Shown here in pieces: positions 11,887-24,880 of a DNA stretch of 64,000 nucleotides; the stretch's first letter is position 1; every line of letters starts with the position of its first letter. Made by a program: the position numbers and the translations under genes. Source of the DNA: Colletes latitarsis (Eukaryota > Arthropoda > Insecta > Hymenoptera > Colletidae); NCBI RefSeq assembly GCF_051014445.1, contig NC_135147.1:24456479-24520478 (forward strand), written 5' to 3'. The notes below the pieces were generated by a model. That model did not search any database. It worked only from the letters and a program-made list of their open reading frames with translations, and was not told the origin of the DNA.

Positions 11887-14087
11887 TAAATATTACTCGG
11901 GAAGAGGATGTCGACGGTTATTTAACAAACTTATTTTCAAAATTGCTCCGGAAGAAAGAATTCCTCGAGCCAAACGGCTCGATCGAAGTATACGAGCGAG
12001 CCAGAACTTTTGGTTCAGCAATCTGATTGGCCGATTCCTTGCCCCCCGCGGCCGCCATTCGCCACGAACTTCGGACATTCAACCGATAACCCTAATTTCG
12101 AAGTTTGGATAACGCAGTGCAAGACTGACTCTCGTCCAACTCGATGTTCGAAAAATGGATAGATTTGGAACCTCTCGAACTTCACGTCGATAATTGCACA
12201 ATCGTAAACCACGACATAAATTTTTAAATCAGTATTCGAAGAAGTATTAAAAATAAATGTAGTTCGTTTTATCTTAGCTGCAGCTCAACGTTTCGATTGT
12301 TAAAATTTAAGTTTTGAAGTACGAGATCACTGGCAATATAATTTTGTTTGTAACTATTAATGATTAAAATTTCGTCTGTTGAATAGCTAGGAGGATAATG
12401 TTTAATTTAAAGGGTCGAATTAAATTCGAAGCAAACGATTGGACAGTTTTCGAGCACCGATATCAGCGGAGTTCCACAACAACGCGTGCCTCCTTTTTCT
12501 CAGAGCGTCTTTCAATTCCGCGGAAAAAAGCGACGCCGTCGTCTTTTGCCAGCTTCTTCCCCCTTCCTCGTGGCTCACTGTCTCCGGCGTCAGCATCCCC
12601 TTTTTCCTGTTTCTGCGGCAATAAACCTCGCGCTCCGATGCCGGGCGGGGGTGCGGACGGCCCTTTTCGCGACGGTTTCTCCTTTTTTCGTCATTTCGTT
12701 TTCGCCGCGGCGACAGCGTCGTCTCCTCTCTCGCAGCCCGGAAAAATGAGTCTAAATAAGTAAATAAACGGGCACGGAATAAACGACGGGGTGACGTTTT
12801 GAGGTAATAAACGTCCCCCGTTCTTGGACAGTCGTTTCCTTATTCCGCGAAGGACGTCTCGCGTCTCGCGAAAGAAGGCAATATCTACCAGATCCACCAA
12901 GGGGGGAGTCAAGATTACTTCTTTCGCCATTTATTACAACGATTATCCATCTTTGATATAGATTTTTATTTGACATTCATACGTAGTACGGTAGAACCTC
13001 GTTAATACGAATGATTTAATATTGTAAACAGGCTGTCGATGTTAATACAATTAATTCTCAAAAAACAACAGGATTAATAGTATTTAGTGGTCAACCCTCT
13101 ACGAAGCTCCCATTTCGTTCATTCTAATTATAAAACATCGAAACGAAACCAAGGATCTTCCAAAACGTCTATTTAATTTTGTTCAGAGACTCTGTAAGAT
13201 CGACTGTTTCAATTAATTTTTCCCTCGTTTAATGTTTCAGATAGTCCAGTGCCTATTTAATTTTCTCCAGAACTGTACAAGATCGATCGTATCGATCTAC
13301 GTCCATTTTATATTTCCTCGATCGATTACTGAGGCTTCTCGAATCCACCCTGCGTTGATCGACGACGAATTCAACGTTTGAAACGGAAGTTAAGAGCGAT
13401 CTACGGGTTCGTTAATTACAGGAGATTTTTCTCTCGATTTCGGCTGGCAAAAACTGTTTGAATAATCGCGCCAGCGGTTTCCGTGCCGTGCATTTTTATT
13501 CGGACAAATGTTGCGTCGCATAATATTCTAATTGGGCCATTCCCGTGCCCGATGCACGATCCGTACGATCGCTGGTTATAAATGGCTGGAAGGTTGAAAC
13601 GCAACGGGGCAGATTCGCTGATACAGTCGGATAATCAATTCGAAATGGCACCTTTTTTTTTTCGTTGCTGTTTCGGCTTTTCCGTGGTATCGATTCGAGC
13701 ACACGAGGGCCACGATCCGGACACGGATCGGGAGTAAGACGTCTCGATTTTAAAATTGAACATTTCGTCCATCGCGACCGACAGACGCCCGGATTTCTTC
13801 TCGCGCGATATCGGAGTGTCTCTGTTCGAACGAACACTATGGCATAAATTTCACCTTTTGGAGAATATTGGTTCCAGTTTAGGGAGACTCGCCGATTCCA
13901 ATCGTTCGAATCGATGGATCCATTGCTGACAGTTTTCTATTATTTATTTATTTTTCGCGTGGGTAATTTAATTATAAATTGTGAATCTGATTTTTATTTG
14001 AATCTCTGGCGATTCTACTTTTCTCCATTTAAAATTGGCTCCGATTCCAACGATATCGAAGGTATTAAAATAAAATACATTTCTTTG
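11887..14087. other. Unique sequence with one GC-rich island; no gene recognised
   Basis: About 12460-12940 is markedly GC-rich and carries overlapping open frames (up to 121 codons) on both strands without a recognisable product. Around 13163-13300 there is a faint two-copy repeat (CTATTTAATTTT(G/C)T(T/C)CAGA...) about 84 bp apart. The rest is unremarkable. Confidence 0.45.
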
Positions 14088-14529
14088 TTATTTATTTTTG
14101 ACAATTACCTATTTGCACAAACTCAACTTTCTTGCAATACTCCATGATTATATTTAAGATTAAATGAATTTGTAAATGTTTGATATATTAGACTATACCA
14201 AATATTATTTATACATACTATGTACAAGTATTTACGTTTTAATTGTCATTGAATACTGAAGTTTAAAATTCTAAACAGTATAATTGCACATTCGAGAAGC
14301 AATGTTATTTTTTATTATTTATTTTTGACAATTACCTATTTGCACAAACTCAACTTTCTTGCAATACTCCATGATTATATATAAAATTAAAAGAATTTGT
14401 AAATGTTTGATATATTAGACTATACCAAATATTATTTATACATACTATGTACAAGTATTTACGTTTTAATTGTCATTGAATACTGAAGTTTAAAATTCTA
14501 AACAGTATAATTGCGCATTCGAGAAGCAA
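14088..14529 (+). repeat. Two-copy direct repeat, 215-bp unit, 227-bp period
   Basis: Copy 1 (14088-14302) and copy 2 (14315-14529) both run from TTATTTATTTTTGACAATTA to CATTCGAGAAGCAA and differ at only a few positions. The high similarity implies a recent tandem duplication. The sequence is AT-rich and non-coding in appearance. Confidence 0.93.
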
Positions 14530-15477
14530 AATTACTAGGGAAATGTCTACAAGAGAATTGTTTTAGGTTCGCACAAAATATCAAACGTCATCCTAGTCGA
14601 AAACGTAACATAGTGATGGCTAGGTTGCAAAACAAAAATACCCCGAACTTTGCCCTTTCGTCTTTTTTCTTCCTCTCTCATATCGAAATTATCGAACCTC
14701 TAAATCGGTTTCTCCCCACCCGGTAACAAAATACTGCCCACTGTTTTTGCATTAGGTTTCAGATTCTCGTTGCGCCGGCATCGCAACGACGAAAATTGCA
14801 AACCGATATCCGGTAACAAAGAGAACGCCAGATTTCCATCGTCAAACGATTTATCCTCGCTAATTCCATACGGTATCACTCCACGTATTATTCTTTCCTC
14901 GTCGCGTAATTTTATACGTGGAATTAAATTTCGTTTCACCCGAAACGATCCGCCATTTTTGGCGGCTCGAAATACACCGCGGGTGGAACGGGATTCTCCG
15001 TTAATATTTTTATATTAAACGTCGCGTTTGCGACGAACGGAACGCAAACGACGGGGAATCAATGGCGGAATATCAGCCTGAAATATCAGATTCCGTCTTT
15101 GGCGTACGGTTCATTAACCCCCGGAGAAATCGGGCGGGGTTCTTTATCCGCGAAACGCATCGAGTTTCTATTAGTTTCGTCCGATCGGGTTAGAGAACTT
15201 CCGACGAGACTCGTTTCCGTTCGACGCGGATGAGAAATGAAGTCGGTCATCGACTCGCGGGGTCATCATTAGCTTCTTGCAACGATCGATCGATCCGACG
15301 TACCCGCGAGAAAGGGAACAGAGAGCCTTTCCTCCCCCCCCCCTGCCGGCCTACCTGGCCGAAGTACGGTTTCTTGTCTTCGAATTACCCTTTCTTTCCG
15401 ACGTGAAACGATAACGACTGCTCGATGAGCTGCGAGGAAATTCACTCGCCAATCTTCTCGACCGTGATACGTAATTG
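14530..15477. other. Unique sequence, GC-richer from about 14860; no gene recognised
   Basis: A mixed-composition stretch with high CpG at about 14860-15440, including a C run at about 15334-15343. Open frames are at most 101 codons and overlap on opposite strands. No promoter, splice or RNA-gene structure is convincing. Confidence 0.45.
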
Positions 15478-16425
15478 GCCGATTTTCTGCTGGATAATTA
15501 CAACAATATTCGACATCGTCAAAAAAAGAAACTTGCAAGTTATTATTAACCCTTCCAATATCAAACCTTCTCAAATTGAGAGTAAAGAGTCTAAACTATT
15601 TTATTAATATTTCTAAGAATCGAATAATATTATTTTGGCCGATTTTCTGATGGATAATTGCAACAATATTCGACATCGCCAAAAAAAGAAACTTGCAAGT
15701 TATTATTAATCCCTCCAATATCAAACCTTTTCAAATTGAGAGTAAAGAGTCTAAACTATTTTATTAATATTTCTAAGAATTTAATAATATTAATTTGACT
15801 GATTTTCTGATGGATAATTGCAACAATATTCGACATCGTCAAAAAAAGAAACTTGCATGTTATTATTAACCCTTCCAATATCAAACCTTCTCAAATTGAG
15901 AGTAAAGAGTCTAAACTATTTTATTAATATTTCTAAGAATCGAATAATATTATTTTCTGCTGGATAATTGCAACAATATTCGACATCGCCAAAAAAAGAA
16001 ACTTGCAAGTTATTATTAACCCTTCCAATATCAAACCTTCTCAAATTGAGAGTAAAGAGTCTAAACTATTGTATTAATATTTCTAAGAATTGAATAATAT
16101 TAATTTGATCGGTTTTCTGCTGGATAATTGCAACAATATTTGACATCGTCAAAAAAAGAAACTTGTAAGTTATTATTAACCCTTCCCATATCAAACCTTT
16201 TCAAATTGAGAGTAAAGAGTCTAGACTATTTTATTAATATTTCTAAGAATTGAATAATATTAATTTGATCGGTTTTCTGCTGGATAATTGCAACAATATT
16301 CGACATCGCCAAAAAAAGAAACTTGCAAGTTATTATTAACCCCTTCCAATATCAAACCTTCTCAAATTGAGAGTAAAGAGTCTAAACTATTTTATTAATA
16401 TTTCTAAGAATCGAATAATATTATT
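15478..16425 (+). repeat. Tandem array, six copies of a ~160-bp unit
   Basis: GGATAATT(A/G)CAACAATATT recurs at 15492, 15652, 15812, 15962, 16122 and 16282, giving periods of 160, 160, 150, 160 and 160. Each unit continues with GACATCG(T/C)CAAAAAAAGAAA, a CCTTCCAATATCAAACC block and TTCTAAGAAT(C/T)GAATAATATT. The short 150-bp unit lacks the segment before CTGCTGG. The copies are highly similar, so the amplification is recent. Confidence 0.95.
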
Positions 16426-17750
16426 GAATATTTGTGAAACATTATTCGAAGATCGAACGCATTTGTTATCGTTCCTAGCGAGTTTGACACTTTTGTACGA
16501 TTGTTTCAAACAAAATTAAAACATCGAACATTATCAAGTTGAGCTTGAAAGAATCGAAAGTTTTAAAAACACGGCGGAAGTATTATTTTCAAAGAAAACT
16601 GAATGCAAAGTGCACTCAATATGGATATTCGAAGAACTTTTAAGTTTCACCGGAATAACGATCCAAACGTATACTAGCGAGTAAAATAAATATATAGATC
16701 TCCGGGGATCCTACGATCTTAAATTTCACCGAGTTAAATCACAGGTTACGGACGATGGTTAAAAACTGGTTCCAGAAAACCGGAACTTTGATGCAATTTC
16801 TAATTGCAACGTCGCGAAAAAACAAATACGATTACACGAGAGTTTCTCATTACTTTCGAGGGCTTAAAATATCAAAGTCCAATTAATTTCCCCACAATAT
16901 TATACAGTTTTGTTTGTTTTCACTTGTAATTTTATTTACTCGAAGCAATCGGTATTCCAAGTATGCTGCTATTTAAAAATATCATTTAAAATAAAGAAGA
17001 TATTAACCTTTTGCACTCCGAATTATATTTCAATTTTGTTACCAGCAGCTTCCAACGCTTTTAAGTGTTTTCTTTTAAATTTACGTTAACTAAAAAATAG
17101 GGCAATTTAAACAAGTTCAATTAAATATTTGATTTATTTACACTGTTGTTGTATTTTGTAATTTTCAAGTGTATGATATCTCTTTGGTTTAGATAAAAAC
17201 TGAAAACTGATGTCGAGTCATACTCGAGTTAAGGTGCTTCTGATATAATATTCGAGTCTTCATATTTTGGGGTTGTTCAAGAGTAATCGAGCACACGAGG
17301 GATTTATATGACCGCTGAAAAGCCTTAAATTCGAAAACTACCTCCTCGTTGGTTGTCAGATCTGAGGGGATTAATTGAAAAAGAAGATGATGGACGTCTA
17401 GGGGAGGGTGGGGATGTCAGCTGTAAAAAAGTCACCTCCCCTGGCCGAATAATGCGGTTCAATCGACCGGGGAGGGCAATTAATTACTGTAGTCTTAGCG
17501 TTATTGGGAATTCTTATTCCGTTATTGGAGTCGATTTTCTGCTAGCCGTTCCCTCGGGGATAATTCCCTTTTATACTCCTTTTTTTTCAACCCTCCCTTG
17601 TTCTGTAATGAAAGAATCGAAGAATCTTTAGTAACGACGATGTTAACTCTTTACGGTCCCTTATTGTTCTTAATGGTTCCATTCTCAATGTTTGTAAATT
17701 AAAATTCGAACTGAAAATACCGCGCGAAACGAACGTGAACGAATTTATAA
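16426..17750. other. AT-rich unique sequence; no gene recognised
   Basis: Nothing repetitive or gene-like is supported. A GC-richer patch at 17350-17560 carries a 92-codon frame (17353-17631) with no recognisable family. Confidence 0.5.
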
Positions 17751-18580
17751 TATAGGGGGTTCGGCCACCTTTGGGAAAAATTTTACAATTAAATTAAAAA
17801 ATTTCAAATCGTTTTGGAAAAATTATTTTCGGTTGCAGGGGTTAATTACAATCATTTTTGGTCATTAGACATACCCTCGAAATCCTATTCAGTTTCGAGA
17901 AAAAAATTCATTACCGAAAATTTCATGTCTGACCATAGCGTCGATATGTTTCACTGAATTTTCATGCGAATCTTTAAAACGTCATAACTTTTGAACAGAT
18001 TGGACGATTCTCATGTTTAAAAAAGCAAACTACGCGTATTTTAGTGGAGAATATGTACAAATCGCAAAAATGTTCGAAAAGATGGTCCTTGATCCCGCAA
18101 AATGAGAAAAACCCCATAACAATGGCCCAATTTTCAAACAGCCATAACTCCTGCAATTGTGAATATATTTCAATGAAACTTTTTTCTGCAGTAGAGCTTA
18201 TGGGTACCTACAGAAAAGTATTAAACAACTTTTCTGCAGGACGTCAAGCGAAATTATTAATAATCAAAAACGAATTTTTAAGGAAAGTCGACAAGGGGTA
18301 GGTGTCTAAATTTTTCGGTGAAATTGAAAAGTTTCAAATCGTTCTAAAAAAATTATTTTTAGCTAGAGGGGTCGATTACAATCATTTTTGGTGAACAGAC
18401 ATACCCCCGAAATCTTACCCACTTTCGAGAAAAAAATTCAGTATTGGCGGAACTTTATACGTTAATAACTTCGTAACGAAGCCACCATCAACAAATTGAT
18501 ATTCTTGATTTTCGTCTTATTTTGGCCTCTAGAATCTCCCATTAGAATTTTTCCCAGGGGTGGCCGAACACCCTATATAC
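17751..18580 (+). mobile_element. Family I non-autonomous element, left end shortened (copy C)
   Basis: The left end starts at TAGGGGGTTCGGCCACC, but the inner half of the left inverted repeat is missing: it passes directly from GGGAAAAATTTTA to the interior. The right end is complete (GTTAATAACTTCGTAACGAAG to GGCCGAACACCCTATATA). Module M1 is present at about 17800-17910 and 18330-18440 on both sides of M2 (17915-18250). Its M2 is close to that of copy F at 54081-54846. No transposase is encoded. Confidence 0.87.
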
Positions 18581-21500
18581 AGGTTAACGATCGAAACTAA
18601 CGTTTAATAATATACAAAAGGAATGACCAACGAACGATATCGTTTTACGACCTCTGAAAATTTAAGTACACTGAGCATCTTTCTCCCTGAAGTTCAATAA
18701 TAAATTGACCAGGTTACGTGCGAAGCACGCCACAGCCAATCGTAAACGGTGCCCCGAAATAACACCGTCGAAGAATATTCTATCGGGTCGAGGGACACGT
18801 AAAGTCGAACGTAAATTTTAAGTGAAATTAAACGCGTCTATTCGGCCATCAAAGTTGTTAACAGTTCCTACGGAGTCGTTCGAGTCACGCTTTTAGCTTG
18901 ATTCCTTTGAACGTGCTTCAAGTCCGGTTGTAAAATAGCTCGTTTGCAGCTTCTCAGCCGGCTTCGTGTTAACGATAACGCTTTTATTGCACCGAGTAGG
19001 CAAATATCGTTTCCCGAAGGCGAGCTTCTCGCGCTTACAGCAGTCGTTGAATTTTTATGGGATCCTCGAAACACCGTACCAAGATGTGCACGATTCTTAT
19101 CTAAATACAATTCTCGAATACTAACGGATCGTTTGTTATTCCGTGAAATAGAAATTGTAATTACAGAAGGGAATAGTTCACAATAAATGGATACAGATTT
19201 AACTGCTCGAACTGTTACGATTTTTTATTTAATCGATTCGTCGTTTATAGCTCTTTTCTTTTATTACGTTTATTAGTTGCTTCGTTGTGCATTAACACTT
19301 TGACGAATAAATATTTCTGCAAAATGTCAGTACGAAACAACCTGCCTGTCGTTAAAAAAAAAATCACAAAGAAAGGCCGATGAAATGACGGTCTAGACAG
19401 CAATACTCCCTTAAACAGCTTTGTTTGAATCGGGGTTTAATTAGGAATCAGAAACTGTCGAGTTGTATCCAATTCTGGAACTGTTAATTGGAAACTAGCG
19501 GCTAGAAACTTGCATATAAAGTTTTGGTTAGAAATCGGACAGTATGTACTTAATATCGAGCTTTGGAACTCCTTTACCGGGAATTCTTGTTTATTTCGTG
19601 TTAATTAGAAGTTCAAATATAAAATATAAAACTGTCCTCGACAGTTTAACGCCACCGTAATTTCGTTATTTATTATTTTTGTATAGAACGTTGGTGAATT
19701 ATTCTCCTAATCTAACTTGTCGTTATCGTGCTGTTCGTAATTGTTTTCACGATCCGAGTAAATTATTCGACTATTCTTAGTTCGAGAGCGACGTCGGTGA
19801 CGCGTAACTGACAGATTGATTGACTCGCGCCTCTAGCCGCTGGTATTTATATTAATTGGTTATTCGCGGATGATCGCTTCCAGATGTTTCGCGCGTCAGT
19901 CATTAGGCACCCGTCGTCGGTGTGACGCGACTGTCATGCAGAAAATTCGGTCGACCTTTCAAGACTAGCAAACAAGCACTCCAGAATTATCGGGAACCGA
20001 CGCTGGGGGATTTATTTATAAAATGATGCAGGTATTTCGATACGACTCTTCTAAAATAACGTTAGTATTATATCACAAACGAACGATGGTAGAATTGAAT
20101 AGCAAATGGTGTTCGACGAAAAATATTACACATTAAAAGTATTAATATTAATCTCTTTCAAGCTTCAATGTGTCTGAATCATTTGTTCGCGAATAAATAC
20201 TATCAATTTTCTCGTAACTCACGACAGTTCGAGTAACGTTATTTTCTCTGTAAAATTCGAGAAAAAAAAAAGGAAATACGAGGCGGTGGGAAAAATTCGA
20301 CGCTCGACGTATGTAGATGAACACGATCCAATCGACGATGTATACGAACGTTCCTCGTCATGATTACTGCTCGCGTTTCGCTTTAAACGTGCCGATAAAA
20401 TCGATACGAGCCTGGCTAATTGCGGTTACTCGACCAGCCTATCCATAAATGCTGTAGATTGACACGAAGTCAAATTTACGCTGATCGGAATAATTGAGGG
20501 CCGGAATTATTTTTGGACAATTTGTGTAAATTGCTAAAAACCGTTATCGACCCTCGAAATCACAAGCAACGAATTACGGTCAATTTCTTGTTAATATCGA
20601 AGCGTAGATGATTAATAAAACGTCAGAAAATCAATATTTTTGCGGGCAAATTCATTTCACGCGTGAAATTGTGTTAATCGACATCCTCCATCAATATAAA
20701 TTATCGAAATTCTTTATAAGAATCATCGTAAGCGATCGTCACAACTAGCCTGTAGATTTCATGCACTGCTGACATACGTTAACACGAAAAGTATATGCAA
20801 AACGTAGGGCAGATATATTCCATAAATTAATAATCCATTTCATATAAATGCGAATCTCTGCATGTGTTTAGCATACGGTTCGTATTTGCATACGCCATAA
20901 ATACATAAAATTTTCAGTTTGATCCTAACGTTTCGCGTCGGTTCTTCTATTTAACTATTACTCGACTCGATAAATATTTCAGTGCAAGTTTCGTTTTACG
21001 CGAAACAACGAAGTCGAGCAGTGGCGATAATTAGCAGTGAAACAAAGATTCGGTGACAAAGTTAATTCGCGTAGTAAGAGTCGAGGAAGCAGCACGAAGC
21101 GAGCGTCTAATTTTAGGGTGGGAGGATCGATGGGTTCACGGGGTTCTGTTTGTCGAAAAAAATGCATTTGCCGGTTCGTAACCATAAGAGGTATCGCTTT
21201 TCGTGCCACTTGAGCGTGTCTCGAGTACCTCGCTATATTTCTTCCGCCGAGTATACTTCGCTTCTGAGACCGGAATTCGTTGCCGCCGGCGTGCTTAGGC
21301 TTTGTGCACAGATTTCGTACGAATACTGTAATCTTCCAACGACATTTTTATGGAGCACATGCTCGCGGTGCACGAGAGAAACGAGAATTTTCGAGAGAAA
21401 TCGTAAATCGTATTTGCCATTTCAAAGTAAAGGATTTCCGTGATACGCCTTTCTATCGACGAAAAGCACGGAGGCTTGGATATTATTTAAATGTTGCTCC

Positions 21501-21679
21501 ACACCAGTACGGATAATTCGACGACAGAAAATTTCATGCGAAATTTGTACAAATTTCTATAGATTCTAAAATAGGAGTGGTTGGGAATAATTTACGATCT
21601 TTTTCAGTCTCTTGGGTTCGAATTTATATCGATATTAACACTAAAACTACATTTTACAGTGCAGTCTTATCGTAAAACA
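18581..21679. other. Unique sequence of mixed composition; no gene recognised
   Basis: No internal repeats are evident. Balanced-composition patches occur at about 18700-19100, 19780-19950 and 21050-21330. The overlapping open frames at 21150-21516 (97 and 78 codons) and 18868-19186 have no recognisable domain. It could contain regulatory DNA. Confidence 0.45.
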
Positions 21680-22620
21680 GTTGTATAATCGATAGGAATT
21701 GCTGAAACATCTTTGGGTATGTAGCGTCAAAGTAAATGTCAAAATAAACATAGAAGACTGCATAAATTGGAATAGTTGATATGGTCATCGGATAGGGGAT
21801 GAAATGCCCTTTAAAATGAGCGTTTGTGCGAGTCGATAGCTTAATTAGTTCCGGAGATATGAGGATTTTAGTTTCAAGTCGATTGGATGAGACCGAAGCG
21901 TTTGTTTACGTCGCGAGATCAATGAACTTTTACTACGGCTTTGTCAAGGTCGTTGGCCGTACGTGCTCGTAGTAACTAGGTCACTCGGCCACTCGGTCGC
22001 GAGTCACGTGCGAGACAAAGAGGTCCGTCAGACGCGTCAGACGGAGACAGAGATAGTCGAATTAAGAAAAATTACCTTTTACATAAATCACGATATCTCG
22101 AAAACGAAAAGTCGGATCGCCAAAAACCAAAAGCCATTTTAAAGAGGAAGCTTTGCCGCCGCTAACGATGGCTCAATAATGGAAAAAGCACTAGTAGTTT
22201 CGAAACTGCACGCCTCTAAAGTTTTAGTATTTTTAATACGCATCGCGAGACTGTTCTAAGACGCGTATCGCGGGAGCGAGAAGGAGGTCCGAGCGTAAGA
22301 CGGAGAGACAGATAGTCGAATGACAAAAATTACCTTTTACATAAATCACGATATCTCGAAAACGGAAAGTCGGATCGTCAAAAACCAAAAACCATTTTAA
22401 AGGGGAAGCTTTGCCGCCGCTAACAATGGCTCGATTATGGAGAAATCGCTAGCAGTTTCGGAGCTCCACCTGTGCAAAGTTTAACCATTTTTAATACGCG
22501 TTTTTCTCAGAAAACAAAACAATAACAATATCGAAAAATTCATTGTACGTACACCATAAGAAAAGTGAAGTTAAATGGCGTTAAAGTAACATAGTATGAT
22601 AGAAATTCTAACTGAAACTT
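21680..22620 (+). mobile_element. Family II composite repeat, copy 1 (one 160-bp unit, two 258-bp units)
   Basis: This matches 59012-60310 over most of its length. It begins near GGAATTGCTGAAAC and has one '160-bp' unit (GTCAAAGTAAATGTCAAAAT through AGTTCCGGAGATAT; 21728-21880), then a diverged middle. Two direct 258-bp units follow, anchored on TACCTTTTACATAAATC at 22073 and 22331. These contain GATATCTCGAAAACG and GAAGCTTTGCCGCCGCTAAC. The copy ends near ATTTTTAATACGCGTTTTTC plus about 120 bp. I see no terminal inverted repeats and no protein gene. The transposon class is unknown. Confidence 0.85.
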
Positions 22621-24880
22621 TAAAAACATTCGTTTTACCAGTTGTGGTACTTTCAAGTAAGATCAATTGATCGTAAGTAAATTATTTCGTTACGCCCTTA
22701 TCGAAATGTGCGCTCGTTGTGGGATGACCCGATACTATTTCCCCAGGAAAGATCTCTAATTAAGCCAATAGGAAGCCTGCCTCTTTATTCGATTCGAATC
22801 GAATCAAAGGGAAACGGTACCGGTTCGCAGTCGAGTGTCTAATTGCGATTCATTTTGTAATTCAACAACTTCACGGGCACAGTAATTGATTACGGCAGTG
22901 TTCGAATGATGCTCCCGCGGAGTCGTTTGTCTGCTTTGGTTCTCTTCCTTAAGATTCCCCGGTTATAATTAGAGAGATATTTAATGAAACTCGACGGAAG
23001 TCGATCTCCCGACCGACGCACGAAAACGATTTTAATTAGTCGCTGTGTTCAAACGCAGCTCGCTTAATTTTGTCCTCCACTTAACATCAAAATTGAGCGA
23101 CGACCCGTGCTTCCTGCGTCAGTTGGGACGCTCATTAAGAGGACCCAGATTTGCAGCGTTCTTTGCCCGCAGCGGCGCTCCTTGACACGATGTTGTCATC
23201 CAGCAACATTCGAAGCTTCTTCCGTGTCCTGTTTCATCCACGTATTAAACGATTCAACCGATTTATGCGACGGTAAAAGCACCGTCTGATAAAACGACGA
23301 AAGAAATAGCCAGTCGTGACGTGGAACCACGCAGGAAACAAATGGGGGATTATAAAAAGAATATCTTTGACGTTTCGACACTTGGAATTCATTTTTAAAC
23401 CTTACATGGATTTTTACAAATTAATCATAGAACACTTGAATATTGAGAAAATTGTTGATTATGAAAAGTTACTTAAAATATTCTAAAGTATTACAGGTTC
23501 TAATATTTTTCAAATGGATTGAGTTTCATCAGAAATTGTAATTTTTAATAACTAGTATTCGTCTTGTTGGATTTAGCCTTTTCCAATTTTGCTGTACTCT
23601 TTTATCAATATTGTACCTTCTTTAATAATCCGTTTGAGTGGTTGACACGAGCAAATAATTAGAAAAAGAGCGCCGTCTGTTTGCTAGTACGCAGCAAGTA
23701 GAATAAGTAAACGCCTAGCCAGCCGGGAGACCAGTTCAAGTAGTATAGATCGACGCTTGGTCGGACATCAAAGTTAATACGTGGCTTGGCGCGGAAAGAT
23801 GTAAAGCATGTCAAACATATTTTGCAACAGAGAATCATAGTGATCTATTCTATACATAATAACTAAATTTGTAAATCTTAATTTCGATGGAAATTGTATT
23901 ATCACGTTAAGAAAAATAGTACATCTTTCTCTTAGTGTTTAATAGAATTTTTACAAACTAACATTAATGTTGTCGACTATCTAAAATAAACTCCTTAAAA
24001 TAATAGGTTTCCTGAAAGGGCAGTAATTTATATTAAATTAAATTAGTCTGTTGACAATATTGGGTTCTTCAATGTACTCAATCTGAACTTCAACTATGCA
24101 AGTTTAAACTAATAATTACTTAATCCATTACTTCATTATTTTTTAAATGCTTTAAAGTTGATTTCCATTTAGTAAGATTGACACTTAAGGGTTAATCGTG
24201 CTTCCAATGTTACGTTCGTTAAATGCTATATTTAGGGTGAGATTAGATCCAATGAAGTTGAAAGGTACAATTCATACATGGAAGACTAGGTTTATTCTTC
24301 AATTTTAGCCTTCGATTTTTGCAAGATTTTAAAGTTTTCCACGGTTCGAGGCGGAAATTCGCAACAAAAGCCACCCCTCGAGCGAGTGCAATCCGTCAGC
24401 GCGAAATCGTTTCGGCCATTAGCGGTAAGTAATTAGTCGATGCGACCCTTTGCGAAGAATAAACGCCTACGGATTAATCGCGTGCTAGGAGGGTCGTAGG
24501 GGGGGTTGTGGGCGAGGCGTACGCGACCGGAAGGACGAGACGCAAGGAGGGTGGGCGTCGGCGTTGCAGAGTGGTTAACGATATAACAGCCGAGCAAGTT
24601 TATAATGGGATACAAGGAGCTATAGCATCGTTGGGTGGCCATCTATAGCCTGTGGCTAGTAGAACTAACAAATGAGACTCCGGGAGGCGATGCAAGTACT
24701 TACCAATAGTTTGCACGACTAAGAGGCAAATAGAGGGTGGGCGAGAACGAGAACGAGGAGATAAAAGGGGGGAAAAATTGTGCTTTCCGGGGCTCGTCGT
24801 TCCCGCTGAAATGAAAAGGGCACGCTAAATCTGCGGAGGACAAAATAAAGTTTTAAACGACCTCGAGGGGGAGAAACTTA
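22621..24880. other. Unique sequence; no gene recognised
   Basis: It contains a perfect 18-bp palindrome at 22787-22804 (ATTCGATTCGAATCGAAT). An AT-rich core (23380-24330) lies between GC-richer flanks (22680-23330 and 24360-24800). A good splice-donor-like word GCG|GTAAGT sits at 24421-24429, but no convincing exon precedes it. Short open frames are unrecognised. Confidence 0.45.

Noticed and set aside
16757..16887. AAAAACTGGTTCCAG would translate as KNWFQ, resembling the WFQNRR core of homeodomains
   Set aside because: The following residues do not continue the homeodomain pattern, no helix residues precede it, and the frame is only about 43 codons long. It is a chance match.
18044..18301. 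Similar small open frames in module M2 of three Family I copies (11437-11646, 18044-18301, 54643-54879), suggesting a conserved protein
   Set aside because: Comparing the copies at 18044 and 54643 by eye over about 155 bp, differences fall about equally on codon positions 1, 2 and 3 (roughly 4, 5 and 5). Real coding constraint would push changes to position 3. The similarity is that of ordinary repeat copies.
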